NCBI GenBank assembly: GCA_030066885.1
Contig: JASJAT010000037.1
Span: 1-36,793 of the forward strand
DNA: 36,793 bases
Direction: 5' to 3'
DNA from: Arenicellales bacterium
Lineage (GTDB): Bacteria > Pseudomonadota > Gammaproteobacteria > Arenicellales > JAANXG01
The notes beneath the pieces were generated by a model, which worked only from the letters and a program-made list of their open reading frames with translations, did no database searches and was not told the origin of the DNA. This document shows positions 15,167 through 23,842 of this stretch, piece after piece (within the stretch, counting starts at the first letter, position 1; every line of letters starts with the position of its first letter). The position numbers and the translations under genes were made by a program.

Positions 15167-15583
15167 TTGGCGAAACCCGTTACCCCTCTGCTTGCAACCG
15201 ATGTCATAATCCACCTGGAAGGGGAAAGCCGGCGATCCATCGTACTAATAGAGCGTAAAAACCCTCCGGTGGGCTGGGCTATACCGGGAGGTTTTGTGGA
15301 CATCGGCGAAACGGTAGAACACGCCGCGGTACGGGAGGCTAAAGAAGAAACCTCACTGGACGTCACTTTACAGGATTTGTTGGGGTTGTATTCAGAGCCG
15401 ACCAGGGACCCTCGCTGCCACGTAGTCAGCGCAATCTATGTTGGCACCGGTAGGGGAAAACCGGCGGCGGCGGATGATGCTTCACGCGTTGATGTTTTTT
15501 CCATAGATCGATTACCACAGCCGATGGCTTTTGATCACGCCCAAGTTGTGAAAGACTATATTGATTATTTAGCAAGATCGTAA
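15167..15583 (+). CDS. Nudix hydrolase
   Basis: The 138-aa protein carries one Nudix box at about residues 42-64: G-x5-E-x7-REAKEET, matching GX5EX7REUXEEXGU except that the last glycine is serine (EETSL). The surrounding fold fits: VIIHLEGESRRSIVLIERKN before the box and a GLYSEPTRDPRCHVVSAIYV strand pair after it, which resembles ADP-ribose/NADH pyrophosphatase members. Likely role: cytoplasmic hydrolysis of a nucleoside diphosphate derivative. The start is TTG, chosen because AAGGA lies about eight bases upstream and no in-frame ATG exists nearby. cysS follows 33 bases later, so the two may be co-transcribed. Confidence 0.87.
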   Translation: MAKPVTPLLATDVIIHLEGESRRSIVLIERKNPPVGWAIPGGFVDIGETVEHAAVREAKEETSLDVTLQDLLGLYSEPTRDPRCHVVSAIYVGTGRGKPAAADDASRVDVFSIDRLPQPMAFDHAQVVKDYIDYLARS

Positions 15584-15616
15584 AAAAGCAGCAAAGACGG
15601 CATTTCAGGACATCCC

Positions 15617-16990
15617 TTGCAACTTTATAACACCTTAACCAGGCAGAAAGAGGTATTCATTCCCCAGGACAGCGATCGCGTGTCGATGTATGTCTGCGGG
15701 CCCACTGTGTACAGCTACGCGCATATCGGAAACGCGCGTCCTGCGGTGGTGTTCGACGTTCTGGCACGAGTGCTTCGGTGGCGCTTTGGGAATGTTTTCT
15801 ATGTTAGAAACATCACTGATATCGATGACAAAATCAACGCGGCCGCGGCCGAGCAAGGTGTGCGAATATCAGTTGTCGCGGAAAGATACACCCAAGCCTA
15901 CCACGATGATCTCGACTGTCTGGGGGTACAGGCACCGGATGCGGAACCTAAAGCCACTGAGAACGTCGCGCAAATCATCGAAATGATCGAAACCCTGATA
16001 AGCAAGGGGTATGCCTACGAAGCGGATGGCCATGTTTTGTTTCATGTCCCGTCTTTTCCTCAATACGGCGGACTGTCACACCGCGATCAAGAGGATATGT
16101 TGGCGGGGGCGCGGATCGAAGTCGCACCATACAAGAAGAATCCAGGCGATTTTATTTTATGGAAGCCATCGACCGAAGACCTTCCCGGTTGGGAGAGCCC
16201 TTGGGGTCGCGGACGACCAGGTTGGCACATAGAATGCTCGGTCATGGTTAAGGCCCACTTGGGCGAGACTATCGATATCCATGGTGGTGGCAATGACTTG
16301 ATATTCCCCCATCACGAAAATGAACTTGCACAAAGCACCTGTGCACATGACGGAAAGATATTCGCTCGTTATTGGGTTCATAATGGTTTTGTGAACGTAG
16401 ATAGCGAAAAGATGTCCAAATCATTGGGTAATGTGTTGCTTGTCCGAGACCTGTTGAAACAAGCCCCAGGTGAGGCGGTGCGACTAGCCTTGCTCAACGC
16501 GCACTATCGCGCACCTTTGGATTGGTCGGACGAAACGCTGGCCCAGGCCAAGCGCCGGCTAGACGGCCTTTATCAAGCACTGCGTGATTTGGAAGATGTG
16601 CCCGTTAACAAGGACCAGATCGATAAGCCGCCTGAATCATTCGTAGACGCACTGCTGGATGACCTAAATACCCCCAAGGCCCTGGCCGAGGTTTCGGCAT
16701 TGGCCAAATCGGCCCATACAGCGACGGACGAGTCTGCTCGGACCAATGTAAAAACGCAAATGATTGCATGTGGCGAGCTATTGGGAATATTGCAGGAAGA
16801 TCCGGAGACTTGGTTTGCAGGCCAGTCCGATGATCTAGATACCGCTTTGATAGATCGTTTGATTGCCGAGCGTAACGAAGCTCGCCGCGCCAAAAACTTC
16901 GAGAAAGCGGACACGGTACGGGAAGAGCTGCACGCCATGGGCGTAGCGATCGAGGATGGCCCTGAGGGCACGCGTTGGCGGCGGATATGA
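15617..16990 (+). CDS. cysS: Cysteinyl-tRNA synthetase
   Basis: This 457-aa class Ia synthetase has all family marks: VCGPTVYSYAHIGNAR (zinc Cys and HIGH-type motif), GRPGWHIECSVM and HGGGNDLIFPHHENE (zinc Cys/His/Glu region), and EKMSKSLGN (KMSKS). A helical DALR domain and the C-terminal EARRAKNFEKAD anticodon region follow. It attaches cysteine to tRNA-Cys. The start is TTG at 15617, six bases after AGGA; no ATG lies nearby. Its last bases form ATGA with the start of sufE, so translation of the two is coupled. Confidence 0.96.
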   Translation: MQLYNTLTRQKEVFIPQDSDRVSMYVCGPTVYSYAHIGNARPAVVFDVLARVLRWRFGNVFYVRNITDIDDKINAAAAEQGVRISVVAERYTQAYHDDLDCLGVQAPDAEPKATENVAQIIEMIETLISKGYAYEADGHVLFHVPSFPQYGGLSHRDQEDMLAGARIEVAPYKKNPGDFILWKPSTEDLPGWESPWGRGRPGWHIECSVMVKAHLGETIDIHGGGNDLIFPHHENELAQSTCAHDGKIFARYWVHNGFVNVDSEKMSKSLGNVLLVRDLLKQAPGEAVRLALLNAHYRAPLDWSDETLAQAKRRLDGLYQALRDLEDVPVNKDQIDKPPESFVDALLDDLNTPKALAEVSALAKSAHTATDESARTNVKTQMIACGELLGILQEDPETWFAGQSDDLDTALIDRLIAERNEARRAKNFEKADTVREELHAMGVAIEDGPEGTRWRRI

Positions 16991-17427
16991 GTATGAATTC
17001 AAACGAGATACTTAGTGCGCAACAGGAGCTGATCAGTGAATTCAATCTGTTTGATGATTGGATGGGACGCTATGAATATCTAATCGATCTGGGTAAACAG
17101 CTCGAAGAGTTTCCGGAACAGTGGAAGAATGAAGAAAACAAGATACATGGCTGTCAGTCGCAAGTCTGGATTCACTCTGAAATGCTTGACGGACGGCTGC
17201 ATTTTTGTGGCACCAGCGATGCGGCTATTGTTCGCGGACTAATCGCAGTGTTGTTTCGGGTGTTTAACGACCGCTATCCAGACGACGTTTTGGCTGCAAA
17301 ACCGGATTTTATTTCAGAGATTGGGTTCGCCCAACACCTGAGTCCAACCAGGAGCAATGGACTGCACGCCATGCTTGAATCCGTCTACGCGCAGGCAAAG
17401 GCACATTCATCGGCACACCAACATTAA
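16987..17427 (+). CDS. sufE: SufE-type cysteine desulfuration protein
   Basis: The 146-aa product matches SufE/CsdE: helical N-terminus (QQELISEFNLFDDWMGRYEY), then LPEQWK-like FPEQWK, and the active-site loop KIHGCQSQVW with sulfur-accepting Cys56. It continues with AIVRGLIAVLFRVFNDR and a GFAQHLSPTRSNGLHAM segment, also typical. SufE takes persulfide from SufS and passes it to the SufBCD scaffold for Fe-S cluster assembly. No sufS or sufBCD is in the window. Its ATG overlaps the cysS stop. Confidence 0.93.
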   Translation: MSMNSNEILSAQQELISEFNLFDDWMGRYEYLIDLGKQLEEFPEQWKNEENKIHGCQSQVWIHSEMLDGRLHFCGTSDAAIVRGLIAVLFRVFNDRYPDDVLAAKPDFISEIGFAQHLSPTRSNGLHAMLESVYAQAKAHSSAHQH

Positions 17428-17468
17428 AAGTACTAAGTAATTAGACTTTGCGAACTTGATATATTGGT

Positions 17469-17490
17469 TGTAGGAGCGGCGCCCTCGCCG
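17469..17490. repeat. REP-like half element upstream of gltX
   Basis: TTGTAGGAGCGGCGCCCTCG is the left arm of the REP-like palindrome; the right arm (GGTTCCTCTTAC, near 17507-17518) is much degraded. Confidence 0.7.
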
Positions 17491-17539
17491 TGATAATCAG
17501 CGCTAGGTTCCTCTTACATACCTTAATTAGAGAAGAAGA

Positions 17540-18943
17540 ATGACTGTAGTTGTTCGGTTCCCACCCAGTCCAACCGGTTTTTTGCACATCGGCGGTGCTC
17601 GTACGGCGTTATTTAACTGGCTGTATAGCAAGAAATACAAAGGTCGATTCGTTTTGCGAATCGAAGACACGGACCTCGAGCGTTCAACGGAACAATCGGT
17701 GCAAGCTATTTTCGATGGTCTGGAATGGCTGCAACTCGACTACGACGATGGTCCGTATTTCCAAACCAAACGCATGGATAGATACAGAGAGGTCATAGAT
17801 CAGTTAATCGAACGCGGGCAGGCGTATTATTGTTACTGCAGTAAGGAAGAACTCGACGAGCTTCGCACACAGCAGCGCGAGCAAGGTTTAAAGCCCCGTT
17901 ACGACGGTCGCTGCAGGCAACGATCTCCTGTTCCGGACGTGCAACCGGTAGTTCGGTTCAAAAATCCGCTGGAAGGCGAAGTCATTTTTGATGATCAGGT
18001 TAAAGGTAAAATCGAGATAAGCAATACCGAGCTCGACGATTTGATCATCGCCCGATCCGACGGTGTGCCCACTTACAACTTGACGGTAGTGGTGGATGAT
18101 ATGGACATGGGGATCACACACGTTATTCGGGGTGATGATCATGTCAACAATACACCCAAGCAAATTAACATCCTGAAGGCCCTCGGTGTATCGCCGCCGA
18201 TATACGCACACGTGCCCATGATTTTAGGTCAAGACGGAAAACGAATGTCGAAACGACATGGAGCCGTCAGTGTTACCGAGTACCGAGATCAGGGATACCT
18301 GCCGCATGCCCTCCTCAATTACTTGGTGCGTTTGGGATGGTCCCACGGTGATCAAGAGCTGTTTACCTTGAACGAGATGATCGAGTTGTTCGATATCAAA
18401 GACGTCCACAAAAGCGCGGCCGTTTTCGATCCGGAAAAACTGCTCTGGGTCAATTATGAATATATTAAGTCGTCAACGGTCGAGGACCTGAAACAACACG
18501 CCACCCGACATTTCAGCGATGCGGGGATCACAGTGGACAGTATGGATAACTGGAAAGACATACTGGGTATCAATCAAGATCGCTCCAAGACTTTAGTTGA
18601 ACTGGTGCAGCGCAGTCGTTTCTTTTATATCCCCCCGGAAGAGTATGATCAGAAAGCCGTCAAAAAACACTTTAAGGCACCGGCCCTGCAGACCCTCAAG
18701 TCGCTCAGGGATCAGCTGGCAGGGCTTGACACTTGGGAAGCCGAGAGCGTGCACGGGGCGGTACATAAAATCGCAGACCAAATGAACCTCAAACTTGGCC
18801 AGGTTGCTCAACCGCTTCGCGTCGCCGTTGCGGGTGTGCCGGTATCTCCACCCATTGATGCAACTCTGACCATATTGGGACAAGAGGAAACTGACCGCAG
18901 ATTGCACAAAGCCATCGAGTTCATAGAGCAAAACGTGCAATAA
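17540..18943 (+). CDS. gltX: Glutamyl-tRNA synthetase
   Basis: The 467-aa class Ib synthetase begins with RFPPSPTGFLHIGGARTALF (HIGH motif as HIGG) and has KRMSKRHGA (KMSKS). The zinc-type cysteines CYC and DGRC lie at about 98-127, and RIEDTDLERS and HVIRGDDHVNNTPKQI are present. The C-terminal anticodon domain runs to the end. It charges tRNA-Glu in the cytoplasm. An AGAGAAG stretch precedes the ATG. The gene is monocistronic, convergent with pyrC, with no clear terminator in the 175-base gap. Confidence 0.96.
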   Translation: MTVVVRFPPSPTGFLHIGGARTALFNWLYSKKYKGRFVLRIEDTDLERSTEQSVQAIFDGLEWLQLDYDDGPYFQTKRMDRYREVIDQLIERGQAYYCYCSKEELDELRTQQREQGLKPRYDGRCRQRSPVPDVQPVVRFKNPLEGEVIFDDQVKGKIEISNTELDDLIIARSDGVPTYNLTVVVDDMDMGITHVIRGDDHVNNTPKQINILKALGVSPPIYAHVPMILGQDGKRMSKRHGAVSVTEYRDQGYLPHALLNYLVRLGWSHGDQELFTLNEMIELFDIKDVHKSAAVFDPEKLLWVNYEYIKSSTVEDLKQHATRHFSDAGITVDSMDNWKDILGINQDRSKTLVELVQRSRFFYIPPEEYDQKAVKKHFKAPALQTLKSLRDQLAGLDTWEAESVHGAVHKIADQMNLKLGQVAQPLRVAVAGVPVSPPIDATLTILGQEETDRRLHKAIEFIEQNVQ

Positions 18944-19118
18944 AGCACCCCTGACCGCATATTTCATCGAGATCCCGGATAATGGCTCAGGACCGCAGAG
19001 GCGCTGTCTTTGTGGAGAATACGGAACTGACGTGAATTAATATGAAGCGAATGCGTCTTGGCGGTAATGATGGCAAGATAATGGGGTAACGACTGTAGAC
19101 GTGTCGATAAATCCCAGG

Positions 19119-20465
19119 TTAGCGAGGTTGGTGGTTGTCGATTTCTAATCGTTTACCACGAACGTTATCGAGCACTCTGTTTTTGTGGTAAGCCAGTTCA
19201 CCGTTGATCCAAGTGGCCATTATCGAGGATCTGAAAGAATAACCCTCGAACGGCGACCAGCGACACTTATATAAGACATTCTCTTTGGCCACCGTGTACG
19301 GCCTGTTTAGGTCGACGAGAACCAGATCAGCCCAGTAGCCTTCGCGGACAAAACCGCGATCCACCACACCGAAGATTATCGCGGGGGCGTGTGCCATTTT
19401 TTGTACTATGAGTTCCAGACTCAATATACCCCTATGATAGTGCTCAAGCACAGACAACAGTGCATGTTGAACGAGCGGTAACCCGGAGGGCATCTGAAAA
19501 TAAGGTTGTTGTTTCTCTTCCCAGGTGTGTGGCGCATGATCGGTGGCAATAACGTCAACTAGATTATCCGTAACGCCCCGTAGTAATGCCTGTCGATCGT
19601 CGCTTGTCTTGATCGCAGGGTTGCATTTTATCAAACCTTTTTTTGATGCGTAGTCGGAATCGTCGAAGAATAAGTGGTGTACGCAAACCTCGACCGTAAT
19701 ATGTTTCTGGTCCAGCGCGAGGTTGCTGAACAATTCAAGCTCACGCGCGGTAGTCAAGTGTAGGACATGAAGACGTGTATGGTGCCGATGCGCCAACTCC
19801 ACGGCCAGTGAAGAAGATATATAGCACGCTTCGGCTGATCGAATGAGCGGATGGTATTGTATTGGGACGTTTTCCCCATATTGCTCGCGTGCATGTTGTT
19901 CGTTGGCAAGTATTGTAGGGGTATCTTCACAATGAGTGACGACGGGAACCGGCGACGAGGAAAATATCGCTTCTAGTGTCGCTGGTTTGTCTACCAGCAT
20001 ATTGCCCGTGGACGCCCCCATAAATACTTTGACACCGCAAGCTTCCCCGGGCAGCAACGATTGCACCTGATCAATGTTGTCGTTGGTAGCGCCCAAATAG
20101 AAAGCGTAGTTGGTACGAGATTTTTGCTCGGCCAACATATATTTTTGTTGCAACAGGTCCCGGCTGACGGTGGGTGGATTTACGTTGGGCATTTCCATAA
20201 AACTGGTGATACCTCCGGCCAGTGCCGCTGCCGATTCGGTCGCTATATCTCCTTTCTGCGTTCCCCCGGGTTCACGAAAATGGACTTGATCATCGATGAG
20301 TCCTGGCAACAGGCAGTTTCCCTCGGCATCATATACATCCACGTTCGCGCCGGCCGATATTGTTTTATCGACTCGTTCAATGCGATCCCCGCGAATGAGT
20401 ACGTCAACCTCGCTAATAGCGCCTTCATTGATAAGTCGAGCGTTGGTTATAAGTGTGTCTGCCAC
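19119..20465 (-). CDS. pyrC: Dihydroorotase (amidohydrolase superfamily)
   Basis: The 448-aa product is a class I-type dihydroorotase, which closes carbamoyl-aspartate to dihydroorotate in pyrimidine synthesis. Visible landmarks are LLPGLIDDQVHFREPG, GVKVFMGASTGNML with carbamate Lys146, VVTHCEDTP (His178), LHVLHLTT and VIATDHAPHTWEEK. The first ligand pair, usually HxH, reads Gln60-Val-His62; the same DDQVHFREPG wording is one I recall from other dihydroorotases, so this may be a lineage variant. The start seems to be GTG at 20465, without a strong ribosome site. It is divergent from thrS. Confidence 0.88.
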   Translation of the reverse strand: MADTLITNARLINEGAISEVDVLIRGDRIERVDKTISAGANVDVYDAEGNCLLPGLIDDQVHFREPGGTQKGDIATESAAALAGGITSFMEMPNVNPPTVSRDLLQQKYMLAEQKSRTNYAFYLGATNDNIDQVQSLLPGEACGVKVFMGASTGNMLVDKPATLEAIFSSSPVPVVTHCEDTPTILANEQHAREQYGENVPIQYHPLIRSAEACYISSSLAVELAHRHHTRLHVLHLTTARELELFSNLALDQKHITVEVCVHHLFFDDSDYASKKGLIKCNPAIKTSDDRQALLRGVTDNLVDVIATDHAPHTWEEKQQPYFQMPSGLPLVQHALLSVLEHYHRGILSLELIVQKMAHAPAIIFGVVDRGFVREGYWADLVLVDLNRPYTVAKENVLYKCRWSPFEGYSFRSSIMATWINGELAYHKNRVLDNVRGKRLEIDNHQPR

Positions 20466-20540
20466 GGTGAGGTGATTTCGTGGGTGTTCGTGTTTAAAGT
20501 CAGTGGTCAGTCAAACAAATTAGCGCTGCTCTGTAAACCC

Positions 20541-20570
20541 TTGACGACAGTAATTTACAGCTGTGATAAC
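20541..20570 (+). promoter_or_regulatory. Putative sigma-70 promoter for thrS
   Basis: TTGACG (20541-20546), an 18-base spacer and GATAAC (20565-20570) preceded by TGT (extended -10) form a good housekeeping promoter pointing at thrS. Transcription would start near 20577 and leave a leader of about 257 bases, containing the CTAG-type repeat. It accounts for part of the 368-base gap 20466-20833. Confidence 0.45.
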
Positions 20571-20720
20571 CTGAGCCGATCGTCGCTGCGGTCAAGAGAG
20601 GCAAAGTAAGGAATACCAGAATACACAGGAGTAGCTGGTATCTGGTGGGCAGAAACAAGATCACAACAATCACGGCATTGGAACATCCCAATGTATAGAA
20701 CATTAGTCGATGTGTGGAAT

Positions 20721-20760
20721 GCAGTTCCTAGCTACTAGCCACTAGTTCGCTAGCGACTTA
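20721..20760. repeat. CTAG-rich dispersed repeat in the thrS leader
   Basis: GCAGTTCCTAGCTACTAGCC followed by ACTAGTTCGCTAGCGACTTA; same type as 6883-6930 and 29503-29534. Confidence 0.65.
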
Positions 20761-20833
20761 ACAGTAGATTGAAGGTGTCTACGGCATAAACCATAATCGC
20801 GGTTAAGAGTTTCATATTTTGGTAAAACAGTAA

Positions 20834-22762
20834 ATGTCAGTACAGATTACATTTCCAGACGGGGCTGTAAAAAATTTTGAGGCTCCGCCTGATGGTCAAC
20901 AGCTCGCAAACGAGATAAGCGAGTCGCTAGGCCGTGAGGCGGTAGCTATTCGCGTCGACGCAGCACTATGGGATTTAACCCGTCCCATCGAACAAGACGC
21001 AACGATAGAGATTATCACTCGCCGCAGCGAAGAAGGTGTCGAATTACTTCGACATGACGCCGCGCATGTTATGGCCGAGGCCGTAAAGGAGTTGTATCCA
21101 GAGACACAAGTGACTATTGGCCCCGCTATTGAAAACGGTTTCTATTATGACTTCGCTCGTGAGGAACCTTTTGTACCTGACGATCTGTTAGAAATAGAGG
21201 ATCGAATGCGAGAAATTGTCGATCGTGACGAAACCATTGCCCGAGAAGTGTGGGATCGTGAAGATGCGATTGGATATTTCCGGAGCATAGGGGAAGAGTA
21301 CAAGGCCCAGATAATCGAGGATATAGACGAGAGCGAGCCGATTACACTCTATCGGCAAGGCGATTTCGTTGACCTTTGCCGAGGCCCACATTTACCGTCT
21401 ACAGGTAAGCTGGGTAAGGCGTTTAAGCTGACCAAACTCGCCGGTGCGTACTGGCGGGGAGACTCTAAAAATCCAATGCTGCAGAGGATTTATGGCACTG
21501 CTTGGCCCAATGAAAAACAGCTGAAAGTTTACCTGAAGCAGTTGGAAGAAGCAGAGAAGCGTGATCATCGTAAGCTTGGGAAGCAAATGGGCCTGTTTCA
21601 CCTGCAAGAAGAAGCGCCCGGAGCTGTATTTTGGCACCCCAAGGGCTGGACGCTGTTACAAACTTTAATTGACTATATGCGGGCTAAGCAGGACGCGGCG
21701 GGATACCTGGAAGTCAATACACCGGAGCTCATGGACCGAAGTCTCTGGGAAGCTTCGGGTCATTGGGAGTCGTTTGGTGACAATATGTTTACTATGGACA
21801 CCCCGGACGACAGGACATTGGCGATCAAGCCCATGAACTGTCCCGGGCATGTACAGGTCTTCAACCACGACTTACGCAGTTATCGTGATTTGCCCATGCG
21901 GATCTCTGAGTTTGGAAAGGTGCATCGTTATGAACCTTCCGGAGCCTTGCATGGTTTATTGCGGGTACGTGCATTCATACAAGACGACGCCCACATATTT
22001 TGCACGCAGGATCAGATCACCTCGGAAAGTAAAAACGTATGTGACTTGTTACTTGGTATATACAGGGATTTTGGTTTCGACGACATCCACATCAAATATG
22101 CCGACAGGCCGACTAATAGAGTGGGAGCCGATGAGGTTTGGGATGCCGCGGAGAAGGCGCTGCTCGAGGCCACGGAGGCAACCGGTTTGGAATATACTTT
22201 CAATCCAGGAGAGGGTGCGTTTTACGGTCCAAAGCTTGAATTTGTACTTAGGGATGCCATTGGTCGGGATTGGCAATGTGGTACGTTGCAAGTTGATCTT
22301 AATCTGCCGGCGCGCTTGGGCGCACATTATATTGGCGAAGACAGCCAGAAACACACGCCGGTTATGCTGCATCGAGCGCTGTTTGGGTCACTAGAGCGGT
22401 TCACCGGGATCCTTCTGGAACATTACGCCGGCGCGCTTCCGTTTTGGTTGTCACCTGTCCAGGTTGCCGTAACGACTATCGTTTCTGACGCCGACAACTA
22501 TGCTAAAGAGGTTACAACTAAATTGAAGGTTTCAGGGATAAAGGCACGGCTCGATATCCGTAACGAAAAGATCTCTTATAAGGTTCGTGATCACAGCTTG
22601 CAAAAAATCCCCGTGATCCTTGTGTTAGGCCGTCGGGAAGCAGAACAGCGCACCGTAACTGTGCGCAGGTTGGGTAGCAAACAACAGGAAAACCTTGCCC
22701 TTGATGAAGCGGTGACACGGCTGGTCGAAGACAATACGGGACCGAGTGCCAGCGCTAACTAA
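20834..22762 (+). CDS. thrS: Threonyl-tRNA synthetase
   Basis: The full-length 642-aa class II synthetase has a TGS domain (1-62), the SAD editing domain ([16 protein letters not shown] for the HxxxH pair, and [13 protein letters not shown] for the CxxxH pair), the catalytic core ([50 protein letters not shown]) and an anticodon domain ([15 protein letters not shown] to the end). It charges tRNA-Thr and clears Ser-tRNA-Thr. In many bacteria infC-rpmI-rplT follow thrS; here an M23 peptidase gene follows instead, so that operon link is broken. No strong ribosome site precedes the ATG. Confidence 0.97.
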   Translation: MSVQITFPDGAVKNFEAPPDGQQLANEISESLGREAVAIRVDAALWDLTRPIEQDATIEIITRRSEEGVELLRHDAAHVMAEAVKELYPETQVTIGPAIENGFYYDFAREEPFVPDDLLEIEDRMREIVDRDETIAREVWDREDAIGYFRSIGEEYKAQIIEDIDESEPITLYRQGDFVDLCRGPHLPSTGKLGKAFKLTKLAGAYWRGDSKNPMLQRIYGTAWPNEKQLKVYLKQLEEAEKRDHRKLGKQMGLFHLQEEAPGAVFWHPKGWTLLQTLIDYMRAKQDAAGYLEVNTPELMDRSLWEASGHWESFGDNMFTMDTPDDRTLAIKPMNCPGHVQVFNHDLRSYRDLPMRISEFGKVHRYEPSGALHGLLRVRAFIQDDAHIFCTQDQITSESKNVCDLLLGIYRDFGFDDIHIKYADRPTNRVGADEVWDAAEKALLEATEATGLEYTFNPGEGAFYGPKLEFVLRDAIGRDWQCGTLQVDLNLPARLGAHYIGEDSQKHTPVMLHRALFGSLERFTGILLEHYAGALPFWLSPVQVAVTTIVSDADNYAKEVTTKLKVSGIKARLDIRNEKISYKVRDHSLQKIPVILVLGRREAEQRTVTVRRLGSKQQENLALDEAVTRLVEDNTGPSASAN

Positions 22763-22778
22763 AGTGACTAGCGGCTGG

Positions 22779-22901
22779 TGCAAAGCACACCAAGAAAGAC
22801 ATAAGATGCTCTCTAACATAAAGGTTAAACTTTGCTTCCTTAGCTCCGTTAACGGTACATCCATGTACCACTACTGCGAGCTTGGCGTCTTGGCGAGAGT
22901 T
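22779..22901. repeat. CGCCAAG-family element, copy 3, running into the M23 peptidase gene
   Basis: The right end 22875-22901 is identical over 27 bases to 15047-15073. The left end keeps TGCAAAGCACACCAAGAAAG (22779-22798), a decayed form of copy 2's left end. The right end is within the peptidase reading frame. Confidence 0.8.
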
Positions 22902-23705
22902 TCTCTTTGTCTATCGCTTTTTTTGTCAGTTGCGAAGGCGGATCCGAGTATCGAGTTTACGGGGGATTTTATTCAAGGTGGCATTGTTATTGGCCGGGTT
23001 CAACCCGACGTAAAAATACACTTAGGTGAAAGACAGGTCCGGGTGTCGCCTGACGGCTGGTTTGTACTGGGATTCGGCCGCGACGAAAAACCGAACGTTG
23101 TGTTGAATGTGGAGTATGCCGACGGCACAAAACATCAAGAAACACTGAATGTGAAAGCGCGCAGGTATGAAATTCAGCGGATAGACGGTCTACCGCCGAG
23201 AAAGGTAACGCCATCGGCTGAAGATCTGGAACGCATCAAGCAGGAAAATGCTCTGATAGGTGCCGCGCGAAATCGAGATGAACCGCGAACTGATTTCTTG
23301 AGTGGTTTTGATTGGCCCGTGATTGGTCGAATTTCCGGAATATTCGGCAGTCAACGCGTGTTGAATGGGATACCTAAACGCCCGCACTTCGGGGTCGACG
23401 TCGCCGCACCTACCGGAACACCTGTTAAGGCTCCGGCACCGGGCAAAGTGACCCTGGTGCACAAAGATATGTTCTACACCGGAGGGACGATCAATCTAGA
23501 CCACGGCCATGGCTTGACGTCGATATTTATTCATTTAAGCGACATCTTTGTGACCGAAGGTCAATACGTCGAGAAGGGTAGTGTGATCGGATCGGTGGGA
23601 GCGACCGGTCGTGCTACCGGGCCGCATTTACACTGGGGCATGAATTGGTTTAAGGCACGGATTGATCCGGCTTTGCTGGTAGGGAATATGCCGGATCAGC
23701 AGTAG
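22863..23705 (+). CDS. Secreted M23-family (LytM-type) metalloendopeptidase
   Basis: The C-terminal domain (about residues 155-275) is a complete LytM/M23 peptidase: HFGVDVAAPTGTPVKAP gives the His-x3-Asp zinc pair and GPHLHWGM the His-x-His. An N-terminal beta-rich domain (about 35-105) reads like a pilus- or copper-chaperone-type fold. A signal peptide ends SVAKA before DPSIEF, so the enzyme acts on periplasmic peptidoglycan cross-links. Three starts are possible: ATG 22806, ATG 22863 (given), or TTG 22890, which gives a compact signal beginning ARVSLCLSLFLSVAKA. Whichever is used, the n-region is encoded by the end of a dispersed repeat (residues 5-13 from ATG 22863). Confidence 0.88.
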   Translation: MYHYCELGVLARVSLCLSLFLSVAKADPSIEFTGDFIQGGIVIGRVQPDVKIHLGERQVRVSPDGWFVLGFGRDEKPNVVLNVEYADGTKHQETLNVKARRYEIQRIDGLPPRKVTPSAEDLERIKQENALIGAARNRDEPRTDFLSGFDWPVIGRISGIFGSQRVLNGIPKRPHFGVDVAAPTGTPVKAPAPGKVTLVHKDMFYTGGTINLDHGHGLTSIFIHLSDIFVTEGQYVEKGSVIGSVGATGRATGPHLHWGMNWFKARIDPALLVGNMPDQQ

Positions 23706-23706
23706 C

Positions 23707-23773
23707 TGAAAGTAGAAAGTTAGAGCAACCCATTGAAAAATAGGTACTTTGACTTTCAACTTTCATTCTTTTA
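23707..23773. repeat. AAAGTTGAAAGT-type inverted repeat
   Basis: TGAAAGTAGAAAGTTAGAG on the left faces CTTTGACTTTCAACTTTCAT on the right. It lies between the M23 peptidase and FKBP genes and could form a hairpin in the message. Confidence 0.75.
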
Positions 23774-23842
23774 ACTCGATATGGTGTTAGACTGTAAATA
23801 TTGAGCGCAAAATGGGGGCGGACATTTCGAATTGGAGTGATA

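Noticed and set aside
20061-20609. 182-codon plus-strand frame opposite pyrC
   Set aside because: It is antisense to a clear dihydroorotase and has no recognisable domain or ribosome site.
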